NCBI GenBank assembly: GCA_013399855.1 | Contig: VXAY01000172.1 | Span: 2,333,934-2,397,933, forward strand | Origin: Oxyruncus cristatus | Taxonomy: Eukaryota; Chordata; Aves; Passeriformes; Cotingidae | DNA length: 64,000 nt | Direction of reading: 5' to 3' | Shown: positions 12,551 to 25,999 of the stretch, in pieces | Layout: the number at the start of each line of letters is the position of its first letter | Position numbering within the stretch: position 1 is the stretch's first letter | Program-made: the position numbers and the translations under genes | The notes under the pieces: generated by a model | Seen by the model: the letters and a program-made list of their open reading frames with translations, nothing else | Database searches by the model: none | Told to the model about the DNA's origin: nothing

Positions 12551-12599
12551 GTTGGGTTTTTTTGTTTTGGTTTGTTTTTTTTCTCCCCCCCACCCCCCT
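12551..12599. repeat. T/G tract followed by poly-C
   Basis: T-rich units with single and double G run into a short TCTC and then C8 and C6 runs separated by A. This is a low-complexity tract with no element body recognisable around it. Confidence 0.8.
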
Positions 12600-14596
12600 G
12601 AAGTTACAGTTTAAAATCTTTAGATGTTTCCAAAAATACATATGGGAAAAACATGCTGGGTATTTGTGCAACAGAATAAGTAGATTTCACATCAGCTTTA
12701 CTAAGATATTTTGTCACCTTTGTATATTTGAATTTGTACTTGAAATGTGGGAGAGCACTCTTCCTGTGTCAGAGAGGCCCATGTACTGTTATGAAAAAAA
12801 CACCAAAGTTTGATGAAGTCGTAAATTTTTGTAAAGTTTGCTTTTTGAAAAGACATGGTAAACACTTCTTATACTTTGCTTGTTAAATTCACTGACCATC
12901 CCATTTGCACTCATATGCTTCATTTTAGGGGTTGAAGAACAGGGCAGGTCTTATCGTGCCTTTGATGTTTGTGGTTACTGAGGGACAGTGGAAGTTTGAA
13001 CAGAAGAACTGAGAATAAACGTGTCCTTTGTGAGGACAGAAACTTCCTAAACAAATATAATGTGATGCATGCAGTAGATTGGGATTTGAAGTAGGATGGG
13101 TGACAGCAATGGGACTGGAAAGCAGGAACTTAGGATATGATGCTACTCGTATAAGCGTAACTTTCCAAAAGATGTCTTACCCAAACTTGTAGCATAGTTT
13201 TTTCTGTACAAGTACCAGGGAGAAAAAGACCTTGATGGGAAGTGATTTTATTCATCTGCTCTAGAGGCTTACCTAAAAGTAGGAAGGATGGACCTGTGTA
13301 GTAGTAAGAGGCAAACACTTGACTGTAGAAGAGGCCTACATGGCTGGCATATGTTGAGTTACTTTAATTTTAAATGGCTGAATTTTGAGTAATCTGAATC
13401 CTTCCTTTAGTAGGAATACCCAGGAAAATCCCAGAGGAGTGAGACTGACTGGGCAGTGAAGGCAGAGACTAATGGGAGTGAAAATGCAGAACTAGAGCTA
13501 AGGACAGGGACTGGGAAAAGGTCTTAAAAGCAGGGAGGGGAGAAGCGGTTGAGTGTGGCTGGATAGCATGTTGGAGAACATTCCCTCACAGAATCAGGAG
13601 CTGAAAAACAAAATTATGGGTGTCTGAAAGCTCTACCAGTAATGGAACTTCACTGGCAAATGATATGCTGTAGGCTTGCTCACTGAGTAGGGGTCATGCT
13701 GACCTTTACTGAATTTACGTGAAATCTCTTAATGCCTGTTGGAGTCTGAGATCTACAGAACCTCTGCAAAGTATGTTAAATTTGGGTGGAATCCATCTGA
13801 AGTTTGGAAGAGGGAGGAGGAAACTTTCCTCTTACAGCAGTAAATATGCAACTGAATCTTTGATTTGTGGGAGGAAGTCACGCTTGAGATGTAGTTGGAA
13901 AACGTTAGCCACAGGAGTGGGCACTATAGAAGAGCTGGTATAAAAGAATTGACTAGATAGATTTTTCCATGTAATTTTTGCTGTTGCCAGGTGTCTGCAG
14001 TGAGAATCTGCATCAATTTCAGTTATTGAACAAGGGGCTGTTTATTGTAAGTTAAATAAAATTGTGCATGCAAACATCTTTCACTAGCATTTTCTTTCCC
14101 ATTTGTTATTATGAGTTCAAGCACTACTGGCATAAATATCCTAAGATTTTTTTGTAGGCTTCTCTTGGCAAATCAGTTTCATTTCTATGCTTTGCTACAT
14201 ACTCACAGCAAGAATCAGTTGGGATTGTAGGATCAGGAACTGCCTTTTTGATATGTTAGGTATCCAAATGCATTTTCCTACTTAATGAAGGGTTTCAAGA
14301 ACATCAGTGTGTGCTGCCTTACAAGAATTGATCAGTTTTCTGTTGAATAAGTGTTAGAATGGGTTTTTGGGGCTTAATGATCTTTCAGGTTTTCTAGAAA
14401 ATGAAAATAGCTCTCACTGATTACAAAATCACATAATGCTCATAATTACCAACAAAATATTTTTAAAATATTACAGAAATTTTAATGAGAATTTCTTAAT
14501 GAAATATCTTAAATATCTTCAATGATAACCTTTTATGGTTATTTTCTTGTATTCTATTTTGAGCTGTAGTCGATTTGCTTTATTTTATTCAAACAG

Positions 14597-14815
14597 ACAA
14601 TTCTTATATGAGTAAAGACCAGCATGGTTCATCATCTGAGAGTGAAGATGAAGCACTGGGTAAATATCATGAGGCCTTGTCTAGAACCCAGAGTTCCAGG
14701 CTGCCAGTGGTGGATGGCAGACAGCAAAAAAACTATATATGGGAAACCAGACAAAAATATAGTCCCCTGTCTGCAGAATATGATGGATACAGTAGTGAAG
14801 CCTCAATAGATGAAG
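14597..14815 (+). CDS. SYT14: SYT14 coding exon: acidic, serine-rich linker
   Basis: This exon encodes the juxtamembrane cytosolic linker of synaptotagmin-14. It starts after the AG at 14595-14596 in phase 1, completing Tyr from the anchor exon or Asp from the alternative exon, then reads NSYMSKDQHG and SSSESEDEALGKYHEALSRT. The SSSESEDE cluster looks like a casein-kinase-2 type acidic serine motif (inference). The later part contains WETRQKYSPLSAEYDGYSSE and SIDE. It ends at a GTAAG donor (14816) with one base of the next codon. This is the first exon shared by the two predicted isoforms, so it is the splice switch point. The close match to known SYT14 proteins makes the identity firm. Confidence 0.96.
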
Positions 14816-14960
14816 GTAAGAGTGATTTAAAAGCCTTCCTTTTACTCCAAATTTCAGAATTATGTTCTGGATAAGTAAGTCCTAAACGAGAGCAGCTTGA
14901 CTAGCAGATAGTCAAGATCTGCAAGAAATATCCAGACATCTTTTATATCTGTGCATGCTC

Positions 14961-14979
14961 AAAAAAAAAAAAAAAAAAA
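14961..14979. repeat. Poly(A) tract, 19 A
   Basis: An uninterrupted A19 run follows GCATGCTC, about 145 bases past the exon donor. No retroelement body is recognisable upstream of it, so it is either a bare tract or the tail of something too diverged to see. Confidence 0.9.
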
Positions 14980-17967
14980 GGCACAGACTTGTGTGCATTC
15001 TTTCAGAAATACTGCAAATGATATAATACCTTGTTATATTAAGTTTCATTAAATTTTATTATTATTCATTTTAATTTTGGGGGAAATTTAAACTGGTTTG
15101 ATTAAGGAAGGAAGCATGGCAACTCCTGCTGAATCTGAATCTGTGGTATTATAAATACCAAGAAGACATGTTATTCCTCCCTTGATAAGCTGTGATAACA
15201 GCAAAGTAAACGGAATAGGTTATTGGCTATGGTGCATATGGTCATTGCAGTGTGCATTACTGGAATGTTCTGGATGTTTTCTTCCCTTGAAAGAAATTAC
15301 TATAAAGGTTAGATTAATGTATTTTTTCCCATGGTGCTGCAAGTTGGATGTAAACAATGGATATTCTCTTATGTGCTGTGTATTTTTTGATTTTAAGTTA
15401 GGGTGACAACTTGACCTAGAGGCTGAGAATTCTGCTGTCAGTACTTTGTCAATATGCTTTTTGTATTTGAAAATAGCTGTATGTGAGAATTGTGTCTATA
15501 GCCAGTTTCAAGCATGAAAAGTGAGCTTTTGTGGAAGTTAGATAAAAGTCAGAATCTAATACAGGTGCTGTGCTATAGTAAGGTATTTGTTGGTCTCCCT
15601 TTAGTACGTTAAAATGCAGAAGTTTTTCGGTGTTTGATGTTTTCTAATAAACATGGATACATGTAATTAAAAGATATCTGTCCTTAAATGTTCTGTATAG
15701 TCCTGAAGTGCTTGAAAAAAAGATATTTTCTACTGTGTAATGTAATTAAATTATATGAAAGTCTGTTTGCCATTGAAATTTTAAATTATTGTATGGTCAT
15801 TCATGATCCCAAGCTAAGACCCAAAGGACGTGAAAGCCATAGTTGAATTAAGTTGCAGAGTAAGAGAATTCTCTTTTGATCATGAGAAAATTTGATTCTT
15901 ACTTTTGCTGTTAAGTTGTAGGAGGGCTGAGTTCCAGCAAATAGTGACGGAGATGCAGAGGTGAGGTCAGGTGGTAAGAACTGATCCTTGGACACCGTGA
16001 TGGAGAAGGACAAGGAAGAGGGATAATAAAAGTATCATGTTTGGGCTTTATATCTACTGAGATCTCTCAGCAATGGTGGTTGGGGAAGTATGAAAGATAA
16101 GATACTAATTTTTTAAATGGCTTGTGTCACTGTTAGGAAAAAATTATGACGTATATTAACAGCAGAGGGAAAAATTATGGTATTTTTCAGCAGATAGTAC
16201 AAATTATACAAGACGACTACTTTCACATATCCAGAATAATTTTTTTGTCTCTTTTCAAACCACTGAGGCTGGTTGTTGAAATAGTTACAGTCGTGACATT
16301 CGTCTTTCTATTTCATAATTGCTCAGGTTTTTTATCCACCCAAGTTCATCTTCTCGGTGAAAAGTCTTCAGTTCATCTGAGGTTTTTACTTTGGCCCTGT
16401 AACATTTAAGCTTCAAAGGCATTGTGCTAGCCTGTATCCAATTTTTGATTTTGGTTGTATTTTTTTTTCTTTTTTATAATTGTCTTCCTTATCATCCTCT
16501 TAGTTCATCTGGATTCATAGTCACTGATTTTTGTCCTCTCCTGGGGAATGAAAACTCCAGTCTAGAAATCTGTATCATATTTACAATCTAAGACAAAATA
16601 ACCTTGTTGGCAAGTCCAAGTATTGCATCAGGGAAGTTACAATTGTTTCGCCCTTTCTCCTTTTTTGTTATTCTTCTATTGCTAAAGAAATCTGTCACCA
16701 GGTGCTATTCCTTCTCAGTGCTCTGTCATTCGGGAAGCAAGCTGGATATAAACCCCATTTCTATATATGCAGACATATTCAGGGTTTGGAAAAAAACCCT
16801 TTTAAAGAAAAAACTGTCAAAACATTCTGACTTAGAAAATTTAAAAATTTTAACCACATACTTCTACTTGCATAAAATCTTTAATACTGACTGTATTTTG
16901 CTTTTGCTGGTTCTTATGACATCATTCTCTTTCCACATTTTATAAGGAGTGGAGAGTCAGCAATGTTATTTTTTTGACAGTCTGCAGTCATTCTACAGTG
17001 TTCAGCAAGAGGCTTGCAAATTGAAGTGATGTTTGTCTTATTTTTGGAATCTATTATAATCTCAACAAAATGATGTTTGATATGATTTAAAAAAAAAAAA
17101 AAGGTTAGAATTGGGCATGGCAACAGATGAACAACCTAGTGTTTTTCACTTTTGAGTGACCTGAAGGTGGCACACTAGAATAATTAGTGTTAGTACTTTT
17201 TCACTCTCCTCCTAGATTATTTCAAATGTATAAGAAAGAATATTTGCACGATGATTAAAAAGTTTTAGAATAGAGGAAAAGACAGTGTCTCTTGTTGTGT
17301 TATGATCATTACAGAGGGAAAGCTGCCCAACCTAGAACTATGAAGAAAAGAGAAAGCTGAAAGCCTCATGAAGAAAGCCTGCCGTCTTAAATAAGAGAGA
17401 GAGTGGCTATTGCTACCAAAGAGTTTATATGTGTTCAGAGAAACAATCCACTGAACAGATGACATTAAAAATCTCTGATTCCAAGGAGGGGAGCATCAAC
17501 TTCAGTGTAAATGAATGTAAAGCTTTTCTGTTTCCCTTAAATTTAGAAAATAAATCTGTAGAAGACTTGATGTCATAAGAATCCTGAAATTTTTCATTAA
17601 ATACTTGGTTTTCACAACTGCTAAATTATTTTTATAGGAAGGGTAAAGACACATGATAGAACCATTTCTTGATTCTTTTTAGTGGAGGGTGAGCAAGCCA
17701 TGTCTTCCTATGCACTTTATTTCATATGAGAAAAAATTGTCACTCCATTTGACTTCATGCGCTTCTGTTTTCTCCTATGTATTTTATCATTTCTACTTTT
17801 AAGTCTTCAGCATTTTGGCTGTATTTCCATCTTATGGCACTGATGAGTCCATATGTTAAACAGAACTTGGTAATGTTACACTGAAATCATGAGAGGCCAG
17901 AATTGATTTTTGTCTCATCTCTGTTTTCATCCTGCTCTTTGCTAGTAAACCAGCCCCTGATCATTAA

Positions 17968-18249
17968 GATTAAGGACAAGGGGGAATGGCTTTAAACTAA
18001 AGGAGTGTAGGTTTAGATTAGATTTTAGAAAGAAATTCTTTGCTGTGAGGATGGTGAGGCACTGGAACAGGTTGTCCAGAAAAGTTTCAGATGCCCCATC
18101 CCTGGAAGCATTTAAGGGCAGGTTGGATGGGGCTCTGAGTAACCTGGTCTAGTGGAAGATGTCCCTGCCCGTAGCAGGGACGTTGGAATGAGATGGTCTG
18201 TAAGGTCCCCTCCAACCCAAACAATTCCATGGTTCTATGAATTCTGTCA
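17968..18249 (+). mobile_element. CR1 LINE 3' fragment
   Basis: The + strand text includes 'aggacaagggggaatggc', 'aaattctttgctgtgaggatg', 'gaggcactggaacaggttg' and 'catccctggaagcatttaag', then the CR1 3' UTR signature 'ggtcccctccaacccaaac' and a terminal TTCTATGAATTCTGT. It is 5'-truncated and carries several substitutions, so it is of intermediate age. Confidence 0.9.
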
Positions 18250-20811
18250 GAGGTAGAGTAATAAGAGCAATAAAAATGATACTTCATTTTCAGAAAATTG
18301 ATTTTCTCTGCTGAATTTTCTCTTCAGGAGTTAATCTCTATCACATGTTGTATCTTGCAATAGTGAAGTGAGCTGTGTGTTTCTAGTTTTACTAATAACT
18401 GTTTACTCTGAACTTCTGTCTTCACTGTTTAAATTTGTTTGTTTAGACGTGTCTGTACTTAACTCTGCACACACAAAATTTAACAATGAGACAGAAATAT
18501 AATCTTTTCTTTATTAATACACTCTGTTAGATTTGCCAGAAGCATGTATAATATTAATATGTTTGCATCACTAAGACCTTCAAAATGTCTGATCATATTA
18601 TTTTAAGGTCCAATTATTATCAATTACACAATTAGTTTATTACATCCATTTTCTGGCTTCATGCCTCTAAAAATGTTATATTCTAAAGCCTGAAAATGTG
18701 TGTGGTATGTTTTCATATAATTCTTTTCTCCTCTAGATGGCCATATTAATCTTTCTTTTCAGCGTATTTATATAGGACTCGCATGGCATTTTGTATCATG
18801 TTTGTAATAGTTGAATGAAGAAAGCAGTATATTCTGTGGGTTTCGGTGGTGTGTTTTGATGTTGGAATGTTCTAGTAGCACTGTAGTTAATTCTGAGAAA
18901 TGTAGCGTTTTAAATTTTCATTCACAAATACCTGCTTATGACCGGAGTCTGATCTGCTTCATGTATTTGTATTGCACTTTGATGCATTTAGATTTTAATG
19001 ACTTATAGTGTGTATTTTAAATGAAAAATAAATTACTGTTGTCCTTAGATGCAAATATTTCTACAGACTCAAAGCTACTGTAAATATATAAGTTTTGCAG
19101 CGAGGTTCTCATGGGCAGGCTCAATTCCATATTATCGCTAAAGGAAAATCTAATTCATTAGAAAATCAAGTGGATGATAGATCTCATCATTAAAAGGAAA
19201 ATAGTAGAGATTTGCACCTGAAATTTTCAACTCTTGCACAAATGACCAAAAACTTAATCACAGAAAAGAGAACCCTGTGTAACTACAGTATATGTGGACC
19301 TAATCTCTGTGCTTAGGCCCAGGATTCCAGGGTCAGCTCGAAGTCTGAAATTCTAATTTTGCCAGTTATAGTATTTATGTTATTTCTAATATTATCTAGT
19401 AAAGTATGGATACTTCCTGAAGTGATCTCTTTTCTTTTTCCTGACACACATCCTGATAAAACTTCGTTTTAGGTTTTTTTAACAAGTATCCCTTCTTACA
19501 TTATTTCCTACCATTTCAATATATTGAGTATGTAGTATTGCCTTTATGTGCTCCTACTATTTGTAATATTTTGGAAGAGGGGATTAAGATAGGCTGTGAT
19601 ATTACATGCCTGTTTCAGAAAATAAAGAACAAAAGTAAGAAAAAACCCAGCATGAGATATTTCTGCTAACAAAGAGTTTATGAATTGAAATAGGGATCTA
19701 AATAAGGAAGTGTAAAAATTTTATGTTTAACATCGGCATTATTCTTTGTACTTCGTATTTGGAAATATTTTTTATATCTATATTGTGATCTTAAATGGAC
19801 CATGCTGTCTTAATTACTTCAAATTCAAAAAAATGTAAAATATGATATTAAACTAGCTTCTTTGTTTCCAGTAGTGGCTACTTCCTCAACTTTAACCAAG
19901 CATTACACTGGGAAGTTGTTGTGTCTTTATTATCTCTGTAAGCCTGATAGGCAAGTACGAGATGTTTTCTTTAAAGAAATGGTTCCCTGAATTCCTAAAA
20001 TTTGAAGTTTTTAAACTTAGAAATGTTAGGGTGAATATACTGAAATTACAGTTTTGCGAGCAGATGTCAAAAACTATAGGTGGTTCTTTGCTTTTGAAAT
20101 CAAGATTCTGTGAATCCCTTGAGATGAGAAAGGTAGAAAAGGGGAAGAAAACAGTTTGGGTGTTTTCATAGTTGATTTGTGATACTCTTAAAGCATGTCT
20201 TGCCCAAATTACCTCTTTAACAGCTGTGCAAAATTCCGAATTAGGGAGTAAGCAAGAGGGATTGATCCCAATTTGGGGCAAAGTAAGTGACATCAGGATG
20301 GAAAAAAGGAGTAAGCTCACTTGCTTACTTAGCTCACTTAGATGTACTTTACTTAGCTATAGTTTACCAGTTCTAGTACAACCGCAGGTTCCATCTCCAG
20401 CCTATTTTAAAGTCTTTTTCTGACTTCTCAATTGGTAAAGCCCCATGACTGAAGACATGTTTGTTCAGAGACTCTATTTCTGGGACTGGCCCGAGTGCCT
20501 TACATTTCGCAAGGTTTTTTTTGAAACATATGGAAGCACTAAAAGACTGCAGTGAGAAAACATAAGTTCTCTTAAATGAGAATCTGCTGCTCTAGCAGAC
20601 ATATGCTACTGGATTTTATCCATCATTTCCATATTGTGAAGGTAGAATATGATGTTATTTTTGTAGTTTATCTTCTCCACCTCTATTCTTCTCTAGGCTT
20701 TCGGCACTTTATGTTGATGTGTCTGTGGACATATGTTTGCCTTGTTCCTCAGTGTCAATCTTTGCACGTGAAGGTGACTGTTCTTCTGGAATCTCTTGGA
20801 TCTAATTCTTT

Positions 20812-20842
20812 AGAAAGAAATGGCTTTTTGCCATTTCTTTCT
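20812..20842. repeat. Perfect 13-bp inverted repeat (hairpin)
   Basis: The left arm AGAAAGAAATGGC (20812-20824), a five-T loop and the right arm GCCATTTCTTTCT (20830-20842) are exact reverse complements. The next outer pair would be a G-U pair in RNA, and beyond that pairing stops. It is too short for a normal pre-miRNA, and no flanking element or target-site duplication is evident. Confidence 0.85.
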
Positions 20843-21224
20843 GTCTTGTTAGTTTCTATGTCTTGGGAAAAGTCTGCTCACTGAATTAAAGTATATATGG
20901 AGGTTTTCTCTCAATGTTTTTTCAACATAAGCACCAAAAACTCCTTCATATGCACCTCAAAACTGGAATACAGGTGAATCTTCCCAGTTTCTTAAAGCAG
21001 CCTGTGGAGTTTTCCTCAGTAGATACATTCTGTGAAGTAGGATCCTGCTTCTTCAGACTTGTCAAGCTGAGATGAAAGCCATTGGACAGGCTGAGAGAGG
21101 AAGAATGGATCACTCAGTGAATCCCATGATAACCAATTTATTTTCCAGTTTATTTTCTATCATTAGTCCTTGCATGTAAGTAGATCAATTGTCAAGCCAA
21201 GTGTGAATGAAGACTTACTGTTTT

Positions 21225-21705
21225 CATAGAATCATAGAATCAGCTGGGTTGGAAAGGGCCTCTGAGATCATCAAGTCCAACCCTTGATCCAACACCACCG
21301 TGGTTATTAGACTATGGAACTAAGTGCCACATCCAGTCTCATCTTAAAAACCTCAAGGGACGGTGAAACCACCATCTCCCTGAACAGCCCATTCCAATGT
21401 CTGATTACCCTCTCTGTAAAGACTTTCTTCCTAATTTCTAACCTAAACCTCCCCTGGCACAGCTTAAGGCCGTGCCCTCTTGTCTTACTGCTGATTGCCT
21501 GGGAGAAGAGACCAACCCCCACCTGGCTACAACCTCCTGTCAGGGAGTTGTAGAGAATGATGAGGTCTCCCCTGAGCCTCCTCTTCTCCAGGCTAAACAA
21601 CCCCAGCTCCCTCAGCCTCTCCTCATAGGACTCATGTTCAAGTCCCTTCACCAGCCTGGTTGCTCTTCTGTGGACCTGCCCCAGCACCTCAATATCGTTC
21701 CTGAA
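21225..21705 (-). mobile_element. CR1 LINE 3' fragment, reverse orientation, long open frame
   Basis: On the minus strand this reads the C-terminal end of the CR1 ORF2 reverse transcriptase (segments [54 protein letters not shown]), then the short 3' UTR and the terminal octamers, seen on + as CATAGAATCATAGAATCA. The element is 5'-truncated near 21705, after the segment corresponding to NDIEVL. The frame is uninterrupted across the preserved part, so the copy is relatively young, but it lacks nearly all of ORF2 and cannot move on its own. It closely resembles the + strand copy at 45255-45913. Confidence 0.95.
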
Positions 21706-22782
21706 AGGATATTTTGAAATTATAGAGTGAGGGCCTCGGTATGGTTGTATTGTGTTCAGCAAAATAAGGCCACAGTTTTCTCAAAATTGGTCTCTCTGTA
21801 CACTTCAGATGTTATGAATTGCAGGCAAAGACAATGGCTTATATAGAAAAAGAACTAGGTACTGGTATTCACACAAAGCTCAGTTGAATACTCGATCATA
21901 AATAGTTATTTCTTTTATTTTTCCTCTAGTGTGCTTCAAAGAAATGAATTAGAAATACTGGAAAAGAGTATTTAGCCAGAAGGTGGCCAAACACTTTTTT
22001 CTGATGTGTCTTTATCAGATTACCTGTGAGATTTCTCTGGTATAATACCTATTGGAAGTAAATACTCTTTTTGTCCTACTATTTTGGATAGACCTAGGGT
22101 TTCAAATAGTACATTCATCAAGAGACTTTGAAAGGGTCTTCAGTAAAGAGATTTAAGAGAAGTCTTAAGAAACCTTCAGAGCAGTGTTTCATAAATCCTT
22201 CAGAGTGAATTTTGAAGGCCAAGTCATGTCACAGCTGAGAATACTCCAGTATTCACACTCGTGTATCCTACCTGATAGTACTTGTGTACTAACAACTGAT
22301 GTCATTCTTGTTGCACTTTCTGGAGATTTTTTGGGATTTTTAAAATTACAGTATTTCTTTAATTAATACAGCTTCCTTATGCTTGTTTTTTGTTATGTGG
22401 GCATCTACCCCTGACATTTTTTAAGAGTAATTAAAAATCTTCATGTAGTACAGGAGAAAGTGCAATGATGCAATACTAATGATACAAAGTTCTGATTCCT
22501 GATCGTATGTGTCTGCCTCCTCTGGTTAATTGGAATGAGTCTTCATTGGCTTCAAGCCCTTTAAAACTGGAGAAAGAGAATTTCTTGTGGTTTTGAAGCT
22601 TCTGGGGAGTGTTGCCATTCAATCCCTAGCTGTATCAGCCATATCAAGGGAATATTTAGGGATAGGTTGTTTTTAAAGAAGATACTTTTGTAATTTGAGG
22701 ATTTGCAGAATAGTGTCCAGAACTAACTTGATTTGCAGTACTTTCTACTTACTCTTTCTGATGCTGTGGTTTTGGGCTTCTC

Positions 22783-22848
22783 TGTGGTTTTTTTTTTTAG
22801 TGTGTGGTTTTTTTCTTTTTTTTTGGTGTAGGTTTTGGGGGTTTTTTT
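22783..22848. repeat. T/G low-complexity tract
   Basis: Three T runs are separated by GTGTGTGG, GGTGTAGG and GGGGG. The layout matches the tracts at 11273 and 30831. Confidence 0.8.
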
Positions 22849-24558
22849 GAGTGCCAAAGTAGCTTCCTAGTGCATTATGACAGGCCTCTGTTATTCTTCT
22901 GTAATAGTGGAAGATGGTAGTTCTGTTAAGTACTTGAATTTATAATGCATGCTTCCCCAAAATAAACTCAGCGTTACGGAGACTAAGGTGATTTAAAGAT
23001 TAACTCTTGCTCTGTTTTTTATTAATTTTAAAGAATTCAGATCTTTTATCCTTCCCAAGAAAGTGTTACCCTTTGTCTTGTGATAAGTTCCTGATAGCAA
23101 GGAACTTTTCATATAAGTAATTCCTGTATTAGGCTATGATCATGTTGTGCTTACAGCTCTTTACCTGTAGGAGTGGCAGACATGCAAAGTCTTGTGTCCT
23201 GGAATGGACAGAATTCACAGATGGGGTAGAAAGTAGATGTGTAACTCAGTATTATTATTGTAATTCTCTTGAGGAATATTATGGAGGGTGCAAGACGTAA
23301 ACGTGGGATTTAAATGCAAAGGAGATCTGTGTCTGAGTTGAAATATAGTTTGGAAGACAACAGATTGACATTGAGAACGTGTGAGTTTCAAAGCCAGATA
23401 GATGATATCAAAGTTGTACACAGCATTTTCAACCAAAGGGAACACATGAAAGTGCTTGATAGAATGAATTTGGATAATTCTGAAACCATGAATTTACCCT
23501 GTTGATAAGCAACAGAGATACTGGGGGGAAAAAAGATGCTGTTAAAGTATGCATGTCATCTACTGCTGAGAGAAGAAACCTAGTAAAACTCAGTCAGGGA
23601 TGATGATAAGATTTTCAACAGAAAAATTCCTTTTCCAGCTAGACCAACTCCAAAGAGGAGGAAAAACTGTCCGCCAATGGGAAAGGACTTTTTTTCCTGA
23701 TGTGAACGAGTGAGCAAAGCAGTCTCACAAATTAGGTTCCTCCTGCCAGCATTTTGAAGTCTTTGAAGAAATACCCACCCTTTGCATTGATGTGGAGGCT
23801 TTGAAGAAAGTCACCCTTAGCAATGTGATATCTCTGCAGTGATGTAAATCATACATTAATAATAACAGGAAAGTTTTCATTTTATTGTAAACTTATTATT
23901 TTAATAAGTCTCTCGTCTATTTGAATCTGGAATTTATGAAAGGATCAAGATCTGTCATTAACTTGGAAAAGTTCACATACATATTTGTGACTGAAATAGT
24001 TCGTATTTGAAATAGATGTTCTACGTTCATAAAAGGTAGAGCTGTTTTGTGATAAAAACACAAGAGTACTGTATCTGCAGAAAAGATAATTTCCTTGATG
24101 AACCAACTGCTTTTGCTGATTCTAAGAGTTCACATTGAAAACTGGGTATTTCTTGTACTAATATCTAAAAGCTATTGAGTGTGGGCATTCTTTTTTTCTT
24201 GGTATTGTGGTACTATCCAGTGATATAAGGTAGCAGTTGCTTTGATCTTTATGCATGTATACCAGCACATGTGTCTTGTTCTGAAGGACTCTCACAGAAC
24301 AGACAAAAGAAGGTACAGTTTTCATTAATCTTAACCCTAATTCAAAAGCTCCCATGGCTCTGTCATGGAAAGAGTGACTAAGAAAGAGGATTGAGGAGTA
24401 GACTGGAAACCTCTGTGTAGACATCAATTAGGTTCATGGGAAAAAGGGATTTTACCCAATACTCTACTTACCTGCTGAGAACAGTCATGCTACTTGCTCA
24501 GCAGAGTGAAGCAGTTAACGTAAATATGAGAACTAAAATCATTATTATAGCTTTGGAA

Positions 24559-24680
24559 TAGAATCATAGACTGTTTTGGGTTGGAAGGGACCTTAAAGAT
24601 CACCTAGTTCCCCTGCCGTGGGCAGGGATACCACCCACCAGATCAGGTTGCCCAGGGCCCCATCCAACCAGGCCTTGAAC
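24559..24680 (-). mobile_element. Short CR1 3' end, reverse orientation
   Basis: On + it begins ATAGAATCATAGA, then 'ttttgggttggaagggacct', 'taaagatcacctagttcccc', 'ctgccgtgggcagggatacc', and ends with 'gggccccatccaaccaggcc' and TTGAAC. This is the reverse complement of the last 120 bases of a CR1 element, a severely 5'-truncated insertion. Confidence 0.92.
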
Positions 24681-25999
24681 TTTAAATAAGAATATTACAA
24701 AAGAACGGCCTATCAGTTCTTCATCTGTTGCAGGTGTGGATAAATGGAGCATTCTTCTTACCTCTAAAGGTTAAAAGCCAAAGATGTTTAACTCTAGTCT
24801 GAGACTGATGTTTCCCTCATAGTTGTAGGACAGGTTACCATTAGGCCAGTTTTTTATAATCTGATCACATTACATTTAACACATCTCTTTAGTAAAGAAG
24901 AACAACAGCGTTTTTTTGTAACCAAACTAATTTTTTGTTCTGTTACGTAATGTAGATTATTTTCCTTATGCATAAGGATAGGCATGCTTTAACTATATTG
25001 TAAGTGTTCGCTTGGAATTATTTAATTAATGTTTTGTCCTTGTACAAGAAGAGCAGTGTTACCATTTTAATAACATGTATTTTATTCTTAGGATAACTAT
25101 TTTCATAGCTACTTTGTGTACATTATTTATTGAGACTACTTAGTATCTGACTAAACAACATGAAATTGTTTCTGCAGCCTGTGTGGAGGAAAGATCTGTA
25201 ATTTGTTTTGTGGCACAGTAACCTCTTAGGTGTGGCTTGCAACACTTCTGTGTTACAAAGTTACTCTAACCTTTAGGAATTATTGTAATATTTTCCTGGG
25301 GAAAAGGAAAAGCATGATATGTTATACAACTTGAAATAATACTTTGTGTCCTTTTGGTTTGAGGTGAGTTTTTGGGGGCAGGGCGTTTGGTTAGTTTGCA
25401 GTTACTTTTCCTTCACTCTATTTACAAGCTGGAAATAGATCCTTAGCTGGTGTAATTGCTGTGCTGCTGGTCATTCCAGTGCAGCACATCAGGTCTCATG
25501 AAAGCACATAGGAAAACTCAAAGGGAAAATTATTTTATTATGGAAATTCTGGTTCTGGTCCTTTGAGAGAAGCTAGCAGACATGCTTAACTGGGTGTAAG
25601 ATTTTCTGTGTGGAGTCACCTATGTCCGATTCAATTAAAGCTTGATCTTTAAATTTATAAATAGGAAATCTTGCTACATTCAACTTGCACACCACTTAAT
25701 AGTTTGGCAGCATGTGTTTATGTGTATATATTTGTACAATTTGTTTGGGAGAAAAAAAAAATAAAAATATGACCCAGCTCCCTATTTTGACCTTTTTGCT
25801 TTCAGTCTTGTTGAACCATTCTAAATTTTGTCCTTAAAAGTGTTTTTTAAAAGATATTGTTATCACAATATTCTAATTGTTTTAAGTTTTAAAGAAGATT
25901 TATGACATTCCTTTGCAAATATATCAATTTGTCAGATAAAGGTTAAAAATTAGATACATTTTATTCATGTTAAAGTCACACCCAGCTTATTTAAAGGCA

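Larger units (their letters stand above)
8258..14596 (+). other. SYT14: SYT14 intron containing the alternative exon
   Basis: The intron runs from the GTAAGT donor at 8258 to the AG acceptor at 14595-14596. Apart from the large alternative coding exon at 9475-10426 and simple repeats near 10728, 11273 and 12551, I see no recognisable coding or repeat feature. No CR1 copy was recognised inside it. Confidence 0.85.

Noticed and set aside
23281..23505. Frame with protein-like text (RRSVSELKYSLEDNRLTL and on)
   Set aside because: Only 63 codons, no splice signals that fit, no family recognised; best explained as chance in purine-rich DNA.
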